A stretch of DNA of 64,000 bases from JAEUQQ01 sp963697285. Its GTDB lineage: Bacteria > Acidobacteriota > Vicinamibacteria > Vicinamibacterales > JAFNAJ01. Shown piece after piece: positions 46,905 to 58,153 of this stretch. Within the stretch, counting starts at the first letter, position 1. Every line of letters begins with the position of its first letter. Under the pieces are notes generated by a model. The model was not told the DNA's origin and did no database searches. It saw only the letters and a list, made by a program, of their open reading frames with translations. Made by a program: the position numbers and the translations under genes. The stretch is from contig CAVONI010000001.1 in assembly GCA_963697285.1 (NCBI GenBank), positions 186,001 through 250,000 on the forward strand, written 5' to 3'.

Positions 46905-48035
46905 ATGATCGGTAAGTGCCTGTGTGCCGGCGTTGCAGCAACGGTATGCCTCGCTCTCGCCCCCGACGTGTGGGCGCAGGGGCCGGGCGGGTACCGGGAC
47001 GTCACGGTCAACAAGGACGGCAGCGTCACGGTCAAGAGCGCCACCGTCCCGCTGCCCGGACTGATGAGCGAGGCCAGCAAGGCCGTCCTCATGCGGACCA
47101 AGCCCACCGAAGGACCGGGCGCGCCGGTGCCCGTGCCTGGCGACATCCCCGACATGGCCGAACTGCGGAGGGTCTACAACGAGAACCTGAAGCCCGTCGT
47201 CGATCACATGCGCGAGGTGTTCCCCGTCGACATCGAAGAGACCACCATCGATGGCATCTCGGCCGCGATCATCACGCCGAAGGGCGGCGTGCCCGAGAAG
47301 AACAAGAACCGCTTGTTCCTGAACGGGCCAGGCGGAGGGTTCCGCACGGGTGTCAGGGGCAACGGGTTGCTCATCAGCATTCCCGTCGCGGCGACGCTCG
47401 GTGTCAGGGTGGTGTCGATCATCTACCGCCAGGCTCCCGAGTACCGCTTCCCGGCGGGGAGCGAAGACCTGCTGAAGGTGTGGAACCACTTCACCAAGAC
47501 CTACAAGCCGCAGAACATCGGGATGGTGGGCTGTTCGGCGGGCGGCTCGCTCATCTCGCAGACCACGGCAATCCTGATCAAGGAAGGCAAGCCGACGCCT
47601 GGGGTGCTCGGCGTTTACTGCGCCGGGATCGGAGCGCCCGGGGCGGGTGACTCACAGTTTATGAGCGCGCTGTCGGTGACGAACGTGCCGCAGGCGCTCA
47701 CGCAGGCCGGGGCACCGGCTGCAGCTGCGCCGGCGCGTGCGCCCGAGCCGACGTACCTGGACGGCATCGACCGGAACCAGTTCATCGTGACCCCGACGGC
47801 CGACGAGACACTGCTGGCGAAGTGGCCGCCGACGATCTTCTTCACCGGGACGCGAGACTTCGCGATGAGCGCGGCGCTCTACGGACACCGCAAGCTGATC
47901 AAGCTGGGCGTCGACTCGCAGTTGATGGTGTTCGACGGCCTGTACCACGGGTTCATGACCAACCCCGACTTCACCGAATCCCAGGAAGGCTACAAGACCG
48001 CCGCCGCGTTCTACGACAAGCACCTCGGCAAGTAG
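46905..48035 (+). CDS. Exported alpha/beta hydrolase (HSL/BD-FAE-like)
   Basis: 376 residues. Signal peptide (1-23, DVWAQ). Oxyanion strand LFLNGPGGGFRTG takes the place of the usual HGGG; VVSIIYRQAPEYRFPAG, the elbow GMVGCSAGGSL with Ser nucleophile, Asp in TGTRDFAM and His in GLYHGFM complete the triad of hormone-sensitive-lipase-like enzymes. A Pro/Ala insert at about 275-292 interrupts the cap. AAGGAG lies 6 nt before the ATG. Acts on an unknown ester outside the cytosol. Convergent with the next esterase across a hairpin. Confidence 0.88.
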   Translation: MIGKCLCAGVAATVCLALAPDVWAQGPGGYRDVTVNKDGSVTVKSATVPLPGLMSEASKAVLMRTKPTEGPGAPVPVPGDIPDMAELRRVYNENLKPVVDHMREVFPVDIEETTIDGISAAIITPKGGVPEKNKNRLFLNGPGGGFRTGVRGNGLLISIPVAATLGVRVVSIIYRQAPEYRFPAGSEDLLKVWNHFTKTYKPQNIGMVGCSAGGSLISQTTAILIKEGKPTPGVLGVYCAGIGAPGAGDSQFMSALSVTNVPQALTQAGAPAAAAPARAPEPTYLDGIDRNQFIVTPTADETLLAKWPPTIFFTGTRDFAMSAALYGHRKLIKLGVDSQLMVFDGLYHGFMTNPDFTESQEGYKTAAAFYDKHLGK

Positions 48036-48050
48036 CGGCTGGCACGTCAT

Positions 48051-48093
48051 CACCCTGTCCCTGGGCCCCATCGAAGGGCCCGGGGCCAGGGTG
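48051..48093. terminator. Bidirectional terminator-type hairpin
   Basis: CACCCTG...GGGCCC, short loop CATCGAA, GGGCCC...CAGGGTG, between convergent genes ending at 48035 and 48120. Long GC-rich stem with one offset position; no T-run. Confidence 0.65.
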
Positions 48094-48119
48094 ACCCGTT
48101 TCGATTCGACCGGTGCGCG

Positions 48120-49739
48120 TTACTTCTGCCGGTGCTGCTCGAAGAAGTTGAAGATGTTGGGCAGGTTGATCCAGATCGACATGTCGTGCGTGCCGTCCTT
48201 GATCTCGTTGATGGGGATCTCGAAGCCGTGCGCCTTGGCCCAGCGGACCATCTCGCGCGACCGTTCGACATTGTCCTTCTCACCCACGGTGTACAGCAGC
48301 GGCATGCCCTTGAGTCTCTCGTAGGGGAAGCCTTCTCCGACCGTGGTCGCCGCGCACGGCGCAATGGCCGCCCAGCGTTCGGGATACTTCGCACCAAGGT
48401 GCCACGTGCCGCTGCCGCCCATCGAGTTGCCCATCAGGTAGGTGCGCTTCCGGTCGACCCCGTATTCGTTCGACACGAGTTCGATCACGTTGAAAGCGTC
48501 CTTCTCGCTCAACTCCGCGGTGCGCACGCGCTGGGGATCTGGAGGGGCGGCATTGGGCGTGGCCATCGGCGCCGCCGAGCGTCCCCACCCTCCGGTCGGC
48601 CGGTAGCCGAGCGGGGTGACGATGATGAAGCCGTGCTTCTCGGCTTCGGTCGTCAACACCGGACCGCGGAGCTTGAAGTACGTGTCCTGGTCGGCCCCGC
48701 CGCCGTGCAGCACGACGACGAGGGGCAGCTGCTTCTTGCCGTCGTAGGTCGACGGCACGAACACGCGGTAGGGCATGATCTCGCCCGCGTCGGCGAATGC
48801 GTAGTGCCGCGCGTGTTCGCCCTTGATGCGCAGCAGCGGGTCGGTGCCGGCCTCGATCGACTTGAGCAACGCGAGCGAGTTGCGGATCTCGGCCGAGAAG
48901 TCGAAGTACGCGTTGACCGTGCTGTCTTCGGGGTTGCGCCCGGCGATCAGGTCGCGGCGCCCGAGATTGATGACGCGCGCATAGTCGAAGGGATAGCGGA
49001 TGGTCGCCTTGGCCGAGTCGAACCCCTGCACCTTCGCCAGCCGCTGCTCGATGGCGGCCTGTTGTGCGTCGAGGTCGCGCACGATCAGGATGTTCAAGGT
49101 CAGGCGCCGCACGACCGAGTCACCGGCGCTCAACTCCGCGGCCACCTGGTAGGGGCCGTCGGCCAGTCCCGCCAGGCTCCCGGAGAACGGATAGGGCTCC
49201 TCGGCGAGGTCGCGTGCGTAGACGTCGAACGTGCCCAGGTCGCGAAGCACCTTGTCGGGCGCGGCGAAGTCGGCGACGGTCACCCGCAGGCGCATGCCGC
49301 CCGGTGCGGGAGGGGGTGCCCAGTAGGTCTGCGTCAACGAGGCCGAGAAGGGGCGCAGCGAGTCGGTGACGGTCGTCGCGGTGCGGAGGCGAAGCGACCC
49401 GCTGAACTGGGCCCGCTCGTTCCACGGCAGACCGCGCTGCGCCGCGATCGCCTGCAGCAGCATGCGGCGCGCGCCGCTCGCGTTGCCCTCGGCGAGCAGC
49501 TTCGTGGCCGCGGTGTTCATCGCCTCGACCTGCGCCTTCACCGCGTCGGTCACGGTCATGTTGGCCTGCAGGGTGCGCAGGGCCTGTGAGAGCCCCTGCA
49601 CGGTCATCTGCGTCTTCTCGAGGTTGGCGACGGTCGCGGTGATCGCGGCCTCACCGGTCAATCCGGGGGCCGGTGGTACCTGGGCGTAGACAATCGTTGC
49701 GCTCAGAACGACAGCGGCAGCGATTCGGATGGGATGCAT
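48120..49739 (-). CDS. Exported polyhydroxybutyrate-depolymerase-type esterase with helical N-domain
   Basis: 539 residues. Signal peptide (1-20, TIVYAQ); an N-terminal helical and beta region (25-290) with no family I recognise; a C-terminal hydrolase of the LpqC/PHB depolymerase type. The latter shows MPYRVFVPSTYDGKKQLPLVVVLHGGGADQ shape (oxyanion HGGG), the elbow YLMGNSMGGSGTWHLG, Asp in YTVGEKDNVE and His in KDGTHDMSIW. GGAGG lies 5 nt before the ATG. Site B dyad is 78 nt upstream. Probably hydrolyses a polymeric or carbohydrate ester outside the cell. Confidence 0.87.
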   Translation of the reverse strand: MHPIRIAAAVVLSATIVYAQVPPAPGLTGEAAITATVANLEKTQMTVQGLSQALRTLQANMTVTDAVKAQVEAMNTAATKLLAEGNASGARRMLLQAIAAQRGLPWNERAQFSGSLRLRTATTVTDSLRPFSASLTQTYWAPPPAPGGMRLRVTVADFAAPDKVLRDLGTFDVYARDLAEEPYPFSGSLAGLADGPYQVAAELSAGDSVVRRLTLNILIVRDLDAQQAAIEQRLAKVQGFDSAKATIRYPFDYARVINLGRRDLIAGRNPEDSTVNAYFDFSAEIRNSLALLKSIEAGTDPLLRIKGEHARHYAFADAGEIMPYRVFVPSTYDGKKQLPLVVVLHGGGADQDTYFKLRGPVLTTEAEKHGFIIVTPLGYRPTGGWGRSAAPMATPNAAPPDPQRVRTAELSEKDAFNVIELVSNEYGVDRKRTYLMGNSMGGSGTWHLGAKYPERWAAIAPCAATTVGEGFPYERLKGMPLLYTVGEKDNVERSREMVRWAKAHGFEIPINEIKDGTHDMSIWINLPNIFNFFEQHRQK

Positions 49740-49816
49740 GAAACCTCCTGGAAGGGGAAGGCCGCGGGGAGGCGGACGTGCGGAGGGTATCGCAGTCCCG
49801 CGCCGCCGCATGCGGT

Positions 49817-49838
49817 GTTACGGTAGGCGCACCGTAGC
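49817..49838 (-). promoter_or_regulatory. Dyad ACGGT-N6-ACCGT, site B
   Basis: GTTACGGT, six bases, ACCGTAGC, 78 nt upstream of the minus-strand esterase start at 49739. Matches sites A and C in both half-sites and spacing. Confidence 0.6.
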
Positions 49839-49958
49839 AGGGCAGTGAGCCCTGGTGACAGTGCACCGAGCTGGCTTCAACGGTGCGATCGCGAGGCGGG
49901 GCAGAGCAGCCGGACGTGGCTGCTCCTGCCCCTTCGACGACTCACCGGGTGCGACAGG

Positions 49959-52900
49959 TCACCAGTTGAAGCGCAACATGATTTGTCCGACGCGTCCGCC
50001 GGGATCGAACGTGTTGTTCAGGTCGGTGTAGGCGGTCGTCACCTGGTTGATGGTCGGCAGGCTCGACGCCTGGAAGACCGGGTTGAAGTTGATCGCGTCG
50101 AACACGTTGAGCATGTCGAACTGGAAGTCGAAGCTGCGCGAGCCGCCGAGGCGGATGCGCTTCTTGATGTTCAGGTCGAACCTGGTGAAGACCGGCCCGG
50201 TCACGTAGATCTTCCGCGGTTCGCCGCAGTCGCCGATGTACACCTCGACGCAGCTGCCCGTGCTCGCCGGCGCCATGTACCGCCCCTGCGGCTCACCGCG
50301 CGTGTAGCCGGTGACCGAGGTGCTGAACGCCCGGATGGTGTTGTCGATGATGTCCTGGGGCAGCGAGTACACGATCCGGTTCGCGTCGTCGATGCGGATC
50401 TTGAACGCGTCGCGCAGTTCACCCTCCGACATGCCGACCAGGCGCACGCCGCTCAGCGCCAGCTGCGCACCCGTCTGGACCCGCCCCGCAACGCTGGCCG
50501 TCCATCCGCCGGCGAGCAGATTCGAGCCACCCCGGCGCGTCTGCACCGAAGCGTCGCTCACGGCCGAACGGCACATCCCAGACGCTGGTGAGCTTGAAGG
50601 CCTGTGGCACACCGGTGAGCGCACGCTCGAGGGTGTAGGACTCGCGTATCGTGTCGAGCACCTTCACCTTGCTCGACGCCACCGTGTAGTTGGCGGTGAA
50701 GAGGAGCCCGCGCGACATGCGCCGGCGCAGGTCGATCTGCAGGGCGTCGTACTCCGTTCCCGGGCCGTTGGTGACGATGTCGGCCAGGCCCACGTTCGGG
50801 TTCAGCGCCCAGAAGTTCACGGGCAGCCCCGCCGCGACACCGTTGTTGCGGAACGTCGTGTTGCCGTAGAGGCCGGTCGACGTGTTGGTCGAGGCGAACC
50901 CCAGGACGCTGGGGTTGAGGCGGCTCAGGAAGCCCGTGAACGTGCTGTTGGTCCAACTCGTGCCCGTGTACCTCGAGGCGTCGCCCGCCTGTGCGGCCGG
51001 CACCGCGTTGAAGTGCGCGGCGAAGATCGGCAGGGGCGACGTGCCCGTGCCGGGGCCCATGTAGGCGAAGGTCTGTCCACGCCCCGCGCCGATGTTCGCG
51101 TAGAGGTTGGCCTGGGCGACCTTGAACTCGTTGAGGAAGCCGTTCTCGATGGTGTTGATCTCGTTCCAGTTCTCGGTGGCCCACGTGCCGATGTTCCGCG
51201 TGCGCACGTAGCGGAGCTCGACCGCCATGTCGCTGGACAACTGCCGCTGGAAGCCGGCCGAGAACTGCCGCGAGTAATCGAGCTGGAGGTCGGGATCGTA
51301 GATGCGCAGGTTGGTCGCGATGGTCCCGGCAATCGGGTAGACGGGCGTCGTGGCCATGCAGGCGGCGGTCACGGTCCCCGTGCACTCGGCCGGCGGACCG
51401 AGCCGAGCCGTCTCGCGATAGAGCAGGGGCCACTGCTGGCCGGGATAGACCAGGTTGCCGTTGGCGGCGTTCCGGTTCGCGTTGGTCGTGCGTCCCGGGT
51501 TCTGTAACAGGTTCGTGCGGAACGTGCCCATCACGACGCGGTTGTAGGCAATCGAGTAGCCCGCGCGGATCGTCGCTTGTTCCGGATCGCCCAGCAGCTT
51601 CCGCCAGAATCCCGACTGTGCCATCGGCCGCCAGGCCGCTCCGACGTTCGGCGCTAGGTTGTTCCAGTCGGTCTTGTAGAGCTTCTCTCCGGGCTCGAGC
51701 GCCGTGAACTGCGTTCTCGATCCCGTGAGCGTCCCAGGCATGAACAGGTTGCACCCGCGACCCTCGATTCCAGTGCCGGTGCCCGAGACGCCGCACAGAT
51801 CGGCGAACGTTGCGTACGAGTAGCCGGGGATCGTCGCAACGGCTGGCAATTGCAGCTGGTACCGTAGCCCGCCATTCAGGGTGAGGCCGCGCGCCACACG
51901 CCACTGATCCTGGACGTAGACCGACGTCTCGGTCATGCGCAGCCTCTGGTCCACTTCACCGTTGTAGATGTACTTCCCCGTCTCATCGTCGAGGGCGCCG
52001 GTGGCGTTGATGGCCGACACGCGACCCGTGAGGAACGCGTACAGCGCACGCGCGTTGGCCAGGTCGGTCGACTGCGCGCCTGGGAAGTTCGCCGCAGTGA
52101 ACATCGCGTCAGCCGGATCGGCACCTGCCTGCACGTCGAAGGTGATCGTCGACACCGGGTTGCGGCGGTTGTTGATCTCATAGATCTGCGTAAAGCCGGC
52201 GCCGATCGTGATCGAGTGGTTCCCGCGCAACACGCTCAGCGTGTCGTCGATGTTGAAGATCGGCGTGTGGCGGTACTCGTTCTGCGTGAGGGTGCCGGTC
52301 ACCGTCGCGGGCGTCGCCAGGAGCGGGAACGTGAGGCTGTATCCGCCCTGGTTCACGAACTGCTCCGCCGACGCGTTGCGGTTGAAGTTGGTCGGCGTCG
52401 ACGTGACCCCCGCCACCAGCTCATTCACCAGGGTCGAGCTGAGGGCCGAGCGCAGCGCCATCGAGGCGGTCTGGCGATGCGTCCTGAAGTCGCCGTAGTT
52501 CGGGAGTTCCGGAAACGTCGGGTCGTCGTTCAGCGTGGTCTCAGGCGTGCGGTTGATTGATTGCCAGTACCACGTGCCGGTCAACCGATGACGGTTCGTG
52601 AGGTTGAAGTCGAGACGCGTCGTCGGCAGGTGATTGTAGAAATCGGCCGGGTTCAAGAACACGTACCGGTTCGTGTTGGGGTCAGAACTCGCCGAAATGG
52701 TCCCTCGTTTCTGCGCCGCGGCCTGGACCTCGGCGAGCAGTGATCGCACGGTGGGGTCCATCGTGTTGGTCTGGCCGTTTGCGGTCGCGAGCGCCAGCAG
52801 GTCGACCTGGCGCGTCTGGCCGCCACTGACGTACTGGAACTGGCCCGCCTGCGCCTGTGCGCTGAGCATGGTGCGGGTGCGCGTGACCTCGGTCGGCTGC

Positions 52901-53847
52901 CGGAACTCCTCGAAGTTGAAGAAGAAGAACCCCTTGCCGCGCTTGAGCAGCCCCGGGATGATCAGCGGTCCACCCACGCTGCCGCCAAACTGTCCGACCT
53001 TCACCTGGTTCTTCGGCAGGCCGTTCAACTCGTTGAAGTAGTAGTTGGTGTTGAAGTCAGGATGCCGCAGGTAGTAGTAGAACGTCCCCTTGTACTTGTC
53101 AGTGCCAGAGCGCGTCACGAACCGGATCGTCACCGAGCCTTGGCCGGCGCTGTCGGCGCCGGCGGCCGCCGACGTCATCGTGACCTGCTCGATCGCGTCG
53201 GCCTGCGGCTGGATCATGCTGAACAGCGCGCCGTTGGTCGCGGCGTTGTCGCGCACGCTGACGCCGTCGAGCGTGACGTTGAGCGCGTTGCCCGGCAAGC
53301 CGCTGATCGTCGAGTTCCGTGGGCTGCTGCCGGTGCCCGCGGCCGTGTCGACGCCCGGCAGCAGGGTCACCGAGTAGACGACACTCCGGCTGACCTGCGG
53401 AAGCGCCTTCACCTGTTCGGACGTGAACGTGGAGGCGACGGTCGACGATTGCGTCTGGACCAGCTCGGTGTTGGCACGTACGACGACGGTTTCCTCGACG
53501 TTGCCGATGGCGAGCGTGATCCTGACGCTGGCCGGGGAGCCCGACACGAGCTTCACGCCCGTCAGGACCGCGGTCTTGAATCCCGAAAGTGTCGCGGTCA
53601 CGACATACGTGCCGACGTCGAGCGCTGGCACCTGGAACTGGCCCTCGCCATTGGTCACCGTGGTGAGCGTCACCCCCGACTCGGTGTTCTTCACGTCGAC
53701 CGTCACGCCAGGGATGGCGCCGCCATCCGCGTCGAGGATGGTGCCCCCGAGCGTTGCCTTGGAGCTGCCGCTCTGTGCTGCAGCCGGTCCGACCACGCCG
53801 GAGAACAGGGTGAGAGCCGCCACGATGCCGACAAGGACGCGTCGCAT
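49959..53847 (-). CDS. TonB-dependent receptor, Oar-like (receptor 3; one frameshift)
   Basis: About 1296 residues after removing one base near 50533 (GGGG/CC run), where WDVPFGRERRFGAD passes to GGSNLLAGGWTASVAG. Signal peptide (MRRVLVGIVAALTLF), carboxypeptidase-regulatory-like domain (LGGTILDADGGAIPGVTVDV), plug (TSEQVKALPQVSRSVVYSV, LPGNALNVTLDGVSVRDNAA) and a long barrel ending VGQIMLRFNW. Larger than receptors 1 and 2. Directly downstream of a BNR protein and a type-B carboxylesterase on the same strand, which may be functionally linked. Substrate unknown. Confidence 0.87.
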
Positions 53848-54007
53848 AGACCTATCTCCCTCGGGGAACCGCGATCGAACAGTCGGGCACACGTGCCCGA
53901 CCGTGTCGTCGCGGGCTTGCGGAACCGCGCGGCCGGTCAGCCGGCCGAGCCCACGGAGGCAGCGACGCCGATCCGCCTGGACCGGCCCCCCCGCCTTGCG
54001 TTGCACG

Positions 54008-55556
54008 TCAGAATTCGAAGGCGCTCAGTTGCACGCGTCCGTACCACACCCCCTGGAAGCCGGCGCGCGAGTCGCCCCACACCAGGTGCATGGTCTTGCT
54101 GTCCATCGAGAGATCCTGGATGTCGTCGCCGAACCCGCCACCGTCACGGAACGCGTCGCGCGCCGGAGACCTGGCGTGGCTCACCCGGAGCGGCGCGCTG
54201 AACGTCTTGCCGCTGTCGCGCGAGATGACGGCCCAGATGTCGTACGAGCGGTCGGCGTACACGGCGCGCCACATGAGGCCGAGCACGCCGTCGCGCGAGA
54301 ACTCGAAGCGCGGCTTGGCGAAGCTGACGGCGTCGGGCACGGCCGCCGCCGCGACGTAGGCGGCCCCACGTCTGCCCGTAGTCCTCGCTGATCGCGACGC
54401 TGTAGCGCGGACCCTCCGTCTTCAGCATCGCGAAGCGACCGGCCTTCGTCTGGTCGGCCGTGATGGGGCCCGGCATCGGGCCGGTCGGGCCGCGTCCGCC
54501 GCCGCGTGCCGGTCCGCCCGCGCCAGGCGCGGGCGGCGCCGGCGTCGGCATCGGCGACGGAGCCGCAGTCGGTGTCGGTGTCATCAGGTGCTTCAGGACG
54601 TGATAGGTGAACGTCTGCCCGCGGTCGCGACTGATGCCCCAGACCGGGCACGGGCACGTGACGCCTTCGTTCGCCGGCACGGTGCTCGCTGTGAACGTCA
54701 CCGCGACAACACCGAACGCCGTCGCCTGTCCGACGCCGCGGCTCGCCTGGACGTAGTCGGGCGAGTCCCAGGCGTACACGGTGCCAAAGCTCCTGCCGCC
54801 GTCCGTCGACGCGGTGATGTACGCCTGCGAGCGTCGCTGGGTCCCTGCCTCGTCGGCGTACGCCTGGCCTCCCTGCGCGACCGCGTAGACCACGCCGGTC
54901 GAGTCGTCGATCTCGGTGAACGGGCGATCCCACGGCGAGTTGCTCGCGACGCGGTTGGGCGCTCCCTTGGGGAACCCTCCCGAGACGGGTCTCAGCCCGG
55001 AGCGAACCGGTCGAGTTGGTAGTCACTGATCAGCGGAACGGCCGGTCCCCACGTGTCGCCATGGTCGTTCGACACCTGGAGCGCCGACATGCCGTAGTAG
55101 TCGGGGTCGCTGGCGGTTTCGCGCGGTTCGCAGCCGGCGAGGAACGTGCCGTCTTTCAGGACGTCGGCGAAGGCATCCGGGCAGCGCGTCAGCTTGCCGG
55201 CGAGGATCCGCTGCTCGCCGACGGTGAACGTCGTGCCGCCGTCGTGGCTGACCGCCAGCCAGTTGATCGTCGAGTTCGCGACGCGCGTGGTGGGCGTCGT
55301 TGCCCGTGGTCTGCTTCCCGTCGATGACGTGCAGGTTGCCCATCGCCACCGCGATCACGTGCCGCGGGTCGACGGGATCGACGGCGACCATCGGCTCACC
55401 GGCGCCACGCAGCGAGTTGCCGAAGAGCAGGAACTCCTCGCTTTTCGGAGGCGGCGCGGTGGCGTCGCGTGCCCCGCCCGGCCCCCGCGGGGTTTGCGCC
55501 TGCAGCGCGAACGCGGAGGCGCAGGTGACGACAACGATCGCGCGAACAGTCCGCAT
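54008..55556 (-). pseudogene. Exported Asp-box (BNR, sialidase-like) protein, three frame changes
   Basis: Starts MRTVRAIVVVTCASAFALQAQ (CAGGAG 6 nt upstream) and ends VQLSAFEF at 54008, about 516 residues when joined. At least six Asp-box motifs S-x-D-x-G-x-T-[FW] are visible: SHDGGTTF, SNDHGDTW, STDGGRSF, SRDRGQTF, SEDYGQTW, SRDSGKTF. These mark a sialidase-type beta-propeller; catalytic Arg triad of true sialidases is not evident. Frame changes near 55293 and 54362 look like one extra base, that near 54996 like one missing. A Pro/Gly-rich insert lies at about 54470-54580. Could be an exo-glycosidase or a binding propeller; likely intact in the organism. Confidence 0.75.
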
Positions 55557-55642
55557 CGAGTTCTCCTGCCACGTGGTCGGAACCGACGCGGGACGGCGGC
55601 CCACCCAGGCCGTCCCGTCGTGCACATGAACCCCGACGAGCG

Positions 55643-57283
55643 TCAGTCGCGCGGGAAGCGTCGCGGCCCCGGCGTGGGCGGTCGCGGCGCGGGCCTGTGC
55701 TTCGCCATGAAGTCGAGGCGCTCCCGGTTCATCGTCTCGAGCGAGATCGTGTCGCCGAAGCTGACGTAGCGTTCGTCCTGCGCTGACCAGGCGGGCCACG
55801 CCACGTCGCTGGTGGCCGGGTTGCCCGTGTTGGCGAACGCGATCAGCACGGCCGTCATCTTCTGCGAGAGCTCCCGATCGAACGGCGTCCAGTTCCGCGT
55901 GGGGCGGAACAGGTTGTACGCATCCTGGGTGCCGAAGTAGTAGGGGATCTCAGACGTGTGATACGCGCCGATCGTGGCCGTGTCCTGGTCGGCGATCTTC
56001 ACGCCGGGCACGTACGGGTGCTTGCGCGCGAAGACCGTCACGTAGGTGGGCGACTTGTGGTACTGGGCCTGCAGGGTTGCGCACGTGCGCGCGTTGAAGA
56101 GGCCGGCGGCGTCGTTGGCGGCCGCCTGCGCGCGTCTGGGCGATGTCGGCGTCGGTGGTCACCGGGTAGAGCGACAGGAACTCCGTCGTCGCCTCGCCGA
56201 ACAGTTCCTTTGCCGCGGCGTTGTACTCGGCCACCGTCTTTGCCGCCTTCAACGGGCTGCCGGCTTCGTCGTGCGTGAAGCTGGCGATGATGGGCACGTC
56301 GGCCGCGCCGCGTGCCGCGAGGATGGCGGCCTTCGTGTCGGGCATGAAGTAGCCGTCGATCACGCCGCCGACGCGGATGCCGGCGACCGTCCGCCCCACC
56401 TGGAACTCGTTCTGGATCGCCAGGATGCGATCGGCCGGCACCTGGCGCATCTCGTCGAGGTTGGCCGCCTCGAGCCGCGACTGGATTTCGAGGCCCGTCG
56501 CTTCGGCTTCTGCGAGCGGCGTGTTCGAGCCCGTGTAGTTGCAGCCGCTGAACATCACGCCGCCGCGGAACAACCCCTTCGAGCGCGGGCTGAAGATCTG
56601 CTGGGCGACCGATCCGGCACCGGCCGACTGCCCCGTGATGATGACCTTCGCGGGATCGCCGCCGAACGCCGCGATGTTGCGCTGGATCCACTTGAGCGCG
56701 GCGCTCTGATCCATGTAGGCGTAGTTGCCGGAGTGGCCGCCTTGCTCCTTGCGTCAGCTCCGGATGTGCCATGAAGCCGAGAATGCCGACACGGTAGTTG
56801 AAGTTGACCATGATGGCGCCGCGCCTGGCGACCTGCTCGCCGTCGTAGTTCGCCATGCCCGACGAGCCGATCGTGCTGCCACCGCCGTAGATGAACACGA
56901 TGACCGGCAGCTTCGCGGCGGGCGTGGCATCGGGCGGGGCCCAGATGTTCATGTAGAGGCAGTCTTCGCTGGTCGCCTCTTCGCCGAAGTAGTGGTTGAT
57001 GTTGTGCGGGCGCAGCACCTGGATGCACTCGGGCATCTTGCGGTCGGCGTTGTACACGCCCTTCCAGGTGGTCGTCTCCGCCTCTTTCCAGCGCAACTCC
57101 CTGACGGGCGGCTTCGCGAACGGAATGCCCAGCCAGGCCTTGACGCCGGAGTCGAGCACCCGTCCAAGCACGGTGCCTCCGTCGGTCTGGACGAGCGTCG
57201 GCGGCGGTGGCGCCTCCCGGCTGCAACTGCTGATGCCGACCGCGACGAGATACGGCTACGCCCAGATACGTCAATCGTGTCAT
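55643..57283 (-). pseudogene. Type-B carboxylesterase (para-nitrobenzyl esterase family), three frame changes
   Basis: Joined from segments. Start MTRLTYLGVAV, then in the next frame VGISSC (possible lipobox), LGRVLDSGVKAWLGIPFAKPP, EDCLYMNIWAP, VIVFIYGGGSTIGSS (oxyanion), NFNYRVGILGFMAHPEL, the elbow VIITGQSAGAGSV and AYHTSEIPYYFG with the catalytic His. Frame changes near 57240, 56752 and 56128. Total about 547 codons, normal for the family. Segments are otherwise well conserved, so consensus error is likely. Would hydrolyse carboxylic esters on the cell surface or periplasm; site C dyad lies 105 nt upstream. Confidence 0.8.
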
Positions 57284-57387
57284 GGAGAACCCCACTGGTC
57301 TTCCTGTGCGAGAACCTCGTACGACGCCCAGATTGATGACGGTGTGCGCGGATGAGTATGCACGGAACGCATGGAACGCGGGCAGAT

Positions 57388-57409
57388 GTTACGGTGCCAT
57401 CACCGTTAC
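57388..57409. promoter_or_regulatory. Dyad ACGGT-N6-ACCGT, site C
   Basis: GTTACGGT, six bases, ACCGTTAC: a full 8-bp half-site palindrome, 105 nt before the minus-strand carboxylesterase and 144 nt before the plus-strand gene at 57553. It is the most symmetric of the three sites. Confidence 0.65.
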
Positions 57410-57552
57410 ACGCCGCCACGGTCGAGTGCAGGTGACGCGCCGCGCGGCGGATCGCCCACTCAGAACCCGGCGGGCAGCGTGAGCCGGTGTCGCACCATTT
57501 GGCGCATAGAGCACCGTGGTTGCCAATGACGGCGATCGCGGAGGGCTGAGGA

Positions 57553-58095
57553 ATGAACGGAAGGACGAAACACGTGCGGCTCGTCACGGTGCTTGTCGTC
57601 GGCGTCCTGGGCGGGTCAGTCAGCGTCAGTCGTGGCCAGGTTGCCAACCCCACCGGAAGCCAGCGCAGCGTCGAGGTGAAAGCCGTTGCCGGCTATGGCG
57701 GGTTCATCGACGAGGAAATGATCGACCACGGTGTGGTGGGCGGGGCTGTCAGGGTTCCGCTGACGGAACGCTTCGGCCTGGAAGGTGAGGTCCTGTACCT
57801 GAGCGGGCCGGATGGCGACCACGACTGGCTCGTCATGCCGAGCGTGGCGTTCGATCTGCGACGAGGAGGGAAGGTGGTGCCCTACCTGGTGGGCGGCGTC
57901 GGTTGGCTGAGGACTACCCAGAACGTCGGCACCGGACGGTACACGTCGAACTCGTGGACCGGCAGCGGCGGAGCTGGCGTGCGGCTCGACCTCGGGCACG
58001 GCGCGTTCGTCGCGTTCGAGGGACGTCTGGGGTCAGAACCCCTGACGCGTGCCACCGTGGCGTTTGGCTGGCGCCTGCCCGCGCCAAGCCGTTGA
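57553..58095 (+). CDS. Small outer-membrane beta-barrel protein
   Basis: 180 residues: signal peptide (1-29, VSRGQ) and an eight-stranded-type barrel like OmpA/OMP_b-brl proteins (VEVKAVAGYGGFI, VGGAVRVPLTERFGLEGEVLYL, KVVPYLVGGVGWLRTT, GSGGAGVRLDLGHGAFVAFEGRL). The final strand VAFGWRLPAPSR lacks the usual terminal Phe. No enzymatic signature. Role unknown; divergent from the carboxylesterase gene. Confidence 0.75.
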   Translation: MNGRTKHVRLVTVLVVGVLGGSVSVSRGQVANPTGSQRSVEVKAVAGYGGFIDEEMIDHGVVGGAVRVPLTERFGLEGEVLYLSGPDGDHDWLVMPSVAFDLRRGGKVVPYLVGGVGWLRTTQNVGTGRYTSNSWTGSGGAGVRLDLGHGAFVAFEGRLGSEPLTRATVAFGWRLPAPSR

Positions 58096-58153
58096 TCGAA
58101 CCGGCAAACGGGTGTGCGTCGCGGCTCGCAGCCTCACCGCTTCGTCGCGACAA

